Positions 63,211 through 64,000 of a DNA stretch of 64,000 nucleotides are shown piece by piece (positions within the stretch are counted from its first letter, which is position 1; every line of letters starts with the position of its first letter). The DNA is from Symsagittifera roscoffensis (Eukaryota; Xenacoelomorpha; Acoela; Convolutidae), in the NCBI RefSeq assembly GCF_963678635.1, contig NC_087067.1, positions 33,704,401 to 33,768,400 of the forward strand, read 5' to 3'. A model generated the notes under the pieces. It was not told the origin of the DNA. It did not search any database and saw nothing but the letters and a program-made list of their open reading frames with translations. A program made the translations under genes and the position numbers.

Positions 63211-63329
63211 GCCTACGACCATACCATGTTGAATGCACCGGTTCTCGTCCGATCACCGAAGTTAAGCAACATTGGGCCTGGTAAGTACTTGGATGGGAGA
63301 CCGCCTGGGAACACCAGGTGTTGTAGGCT
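63211..63329 (+). rRNA. 5S ribosomal RNA, copy 49 (T73A)
   Basis: T73A (CCTGGTAAGTACTT) sits in the single-stranded stretch between the intermediate element and the C box. Normal TATA-like box and T-run. Last complete gene in the window. Confidence 0.96.
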
Positions 63330-64000
63330 TTTATTTAAAGCAAAAGTAATTCTTTTACTTTTATGCGCTAAGAGTTATTGCTGTTTAAAGTTCGGTGATG
63401 TCAAAAAGTTAAGCCTAATCGAGCGTGGTGCAAAAAATTTCAATGGGTCAAATTTTGGCCAAAACAAAAGAAAACCGAAAATTTTCTTTTGCAGTATCAG
63501 TTTTGTGTACAATCAGCTGCTGATAGGTCAAAAATAAGAGAGATAAGTTTTGGGGTCTTTGAGTTATAGCCTTTTGAATTTCGGTGATGTCAAAAAAATA
63601 AGCCCAATCGAGCCTGGTGAATTGCGCGAACCGCCATAACTTGCCCAAAAATTTTAAAATTTCCAAATTTTATTATTTGGATCACAATATCGTAGTCAAA
63701 TCTTGGGGGACTGAGAAAATGAACCAATTTCGTCGGTCCAACACAAAGTTATAAGCTTTTGAAATCTCGGTGATACCAAAAAGTTAAGCCTAATCGAGCG
63801 TGGTGCAAAAAATGAAATTTTCAAAATTTTTGTTTTTTTTTTCGTTCAAAAAAGTTCATTTTTTTCATCTTGTTTCATAAATTTGAGCTCAGGACAATTC
63901 CAACGAGCCCAAAACGACGTTTGTAGCTCAAGTGTACGTGGAGTAATCATCAGTTGAAAATTTGGGGGGACCCGAATTTCGGCCATTTTGGACGAAAATC
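63330..64000 (+). repeat. Partial spacer at the right edge
   Basis: Sub-repeats A, B and C and the GGGGGGACCCGAATTTCGG block are present; the window ends before the hairpin segment. An extra AAA extends the TTCAAAAAAGTTC junction after the T-tract near 63846. Confidence 0.9.

Larger units (their letters stand above)
1..64000 (+). repeat. Tandem 5S rDNA array (about 1.28-kb units)
   Basis: The entire window is one head-to-tail tandem array. Successive 5S starts are almost always 1,271-1,284 bp apart, and the order of spacer elements is the same in every complete unit. Forty-nine 5S copies can be counted, all on the + strand; 22 of them match a single 118-nt consensus exactly by my reading. 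Neither edge of the array is inside the window, so the true copy number is higher. Differences between units are single substitutions, length changes in T-runs and a few larger deletions, and many are shared by neighbouring units, as expected for concerted evolution by unequal exchange. No transposon ends, other RNA gene families or coding genes interrupt it. Confidence 0.97.

Noticed and set aside
1-64000. Nematode SL1 spliced-leader gene linked to 5S
   Set aside because: The known SL1 leader sequence was not seen on either strand of the spacer. Only the unspecific splice-donor-like motif remains, reported separately as a weak lead.
1-64000. CRISPR array or prokaryotic repeat system
   Set aside because: The repeats are over a kilobase long, near-identical and contain eukaryotic 5S genes. 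There are no short direct repeats with unique spacers.

Overview
This window is a eukaryotic 5S ribosomal DNA array with no protein-coding gene that I can support. By my reading it holds 49 copies of a roughly 119-nt 5S rRNA gene, all on the + strand, at a period of mostly 1,271-1,284 bp. Between the genes lies an AT-rich spacer of about 1.16 kb. The 5S sequence looks metazoan: it folds into the usual helices I-V and carries the internal A-box / intermediate element / C-box promoter. It resembles invertebrate 5S, with features seen in both arthropods and nematodes, but I cannot name the organism from the sequence. An ecdysozoan or another protostome is my best guess, with low confidence.

Layout: positions 1-1269 hold spacer units that have lost the 5S gene. 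Two identical deletion junctions sit at about 476 and 1269, giving a 793-bp period. From 2335 to the right edge, 5S genes recur at regular intervals. Exceptions to the regular period are one 906-bp unit (31733-32638), one 1,251-bp unit starting with a 5S gene that lacks 18 nt (37757), and one 1,244-bp unit with a 33-bp spacer deletion (61967-63210). Each complete unit reads: a TATA-like box at -27, the 5S gene, a short T-run terminator, three diverged sub-repeats (A, B, C) of 185-189 bp, a T-rich length-variable tract, a hairpin-rich conserved segment, a GC-rich palindrome at about -80, and then the next gene.

The array records its own history. Diagnostic substitutions define families of neighbouring units: C94G+T35A in four units, C94A in two, G113T in nine, and a homogenised consensus block of eight. 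There is a four-unit higher-order block repeated once, and a two-unit block repeated once in tandem. This is the pattern expected from unequal crossing-over and gene conversion. The 906-bp unit is a direct product of recombination between sub-repeats A and C of the same spacer type.

The most interesting observation is that the spacer sub-repeats, C most clearly, align collinearly with about nt 7-74 of the 5S gene itself, including the A-box core GTTAAGC and a GCCTGGT / GCGTGGT element. This suggests that much of the spacer descends from ancient 5S-derived monomers. A second, weaker lead is a near-consensus 5' splice donor on the - strand followed by hairpins. I flag it as a possible spliced-leader-like gene, but no Sm site is evident. 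All open reading frames seen are fragments of the repeat and are judged non-coding.
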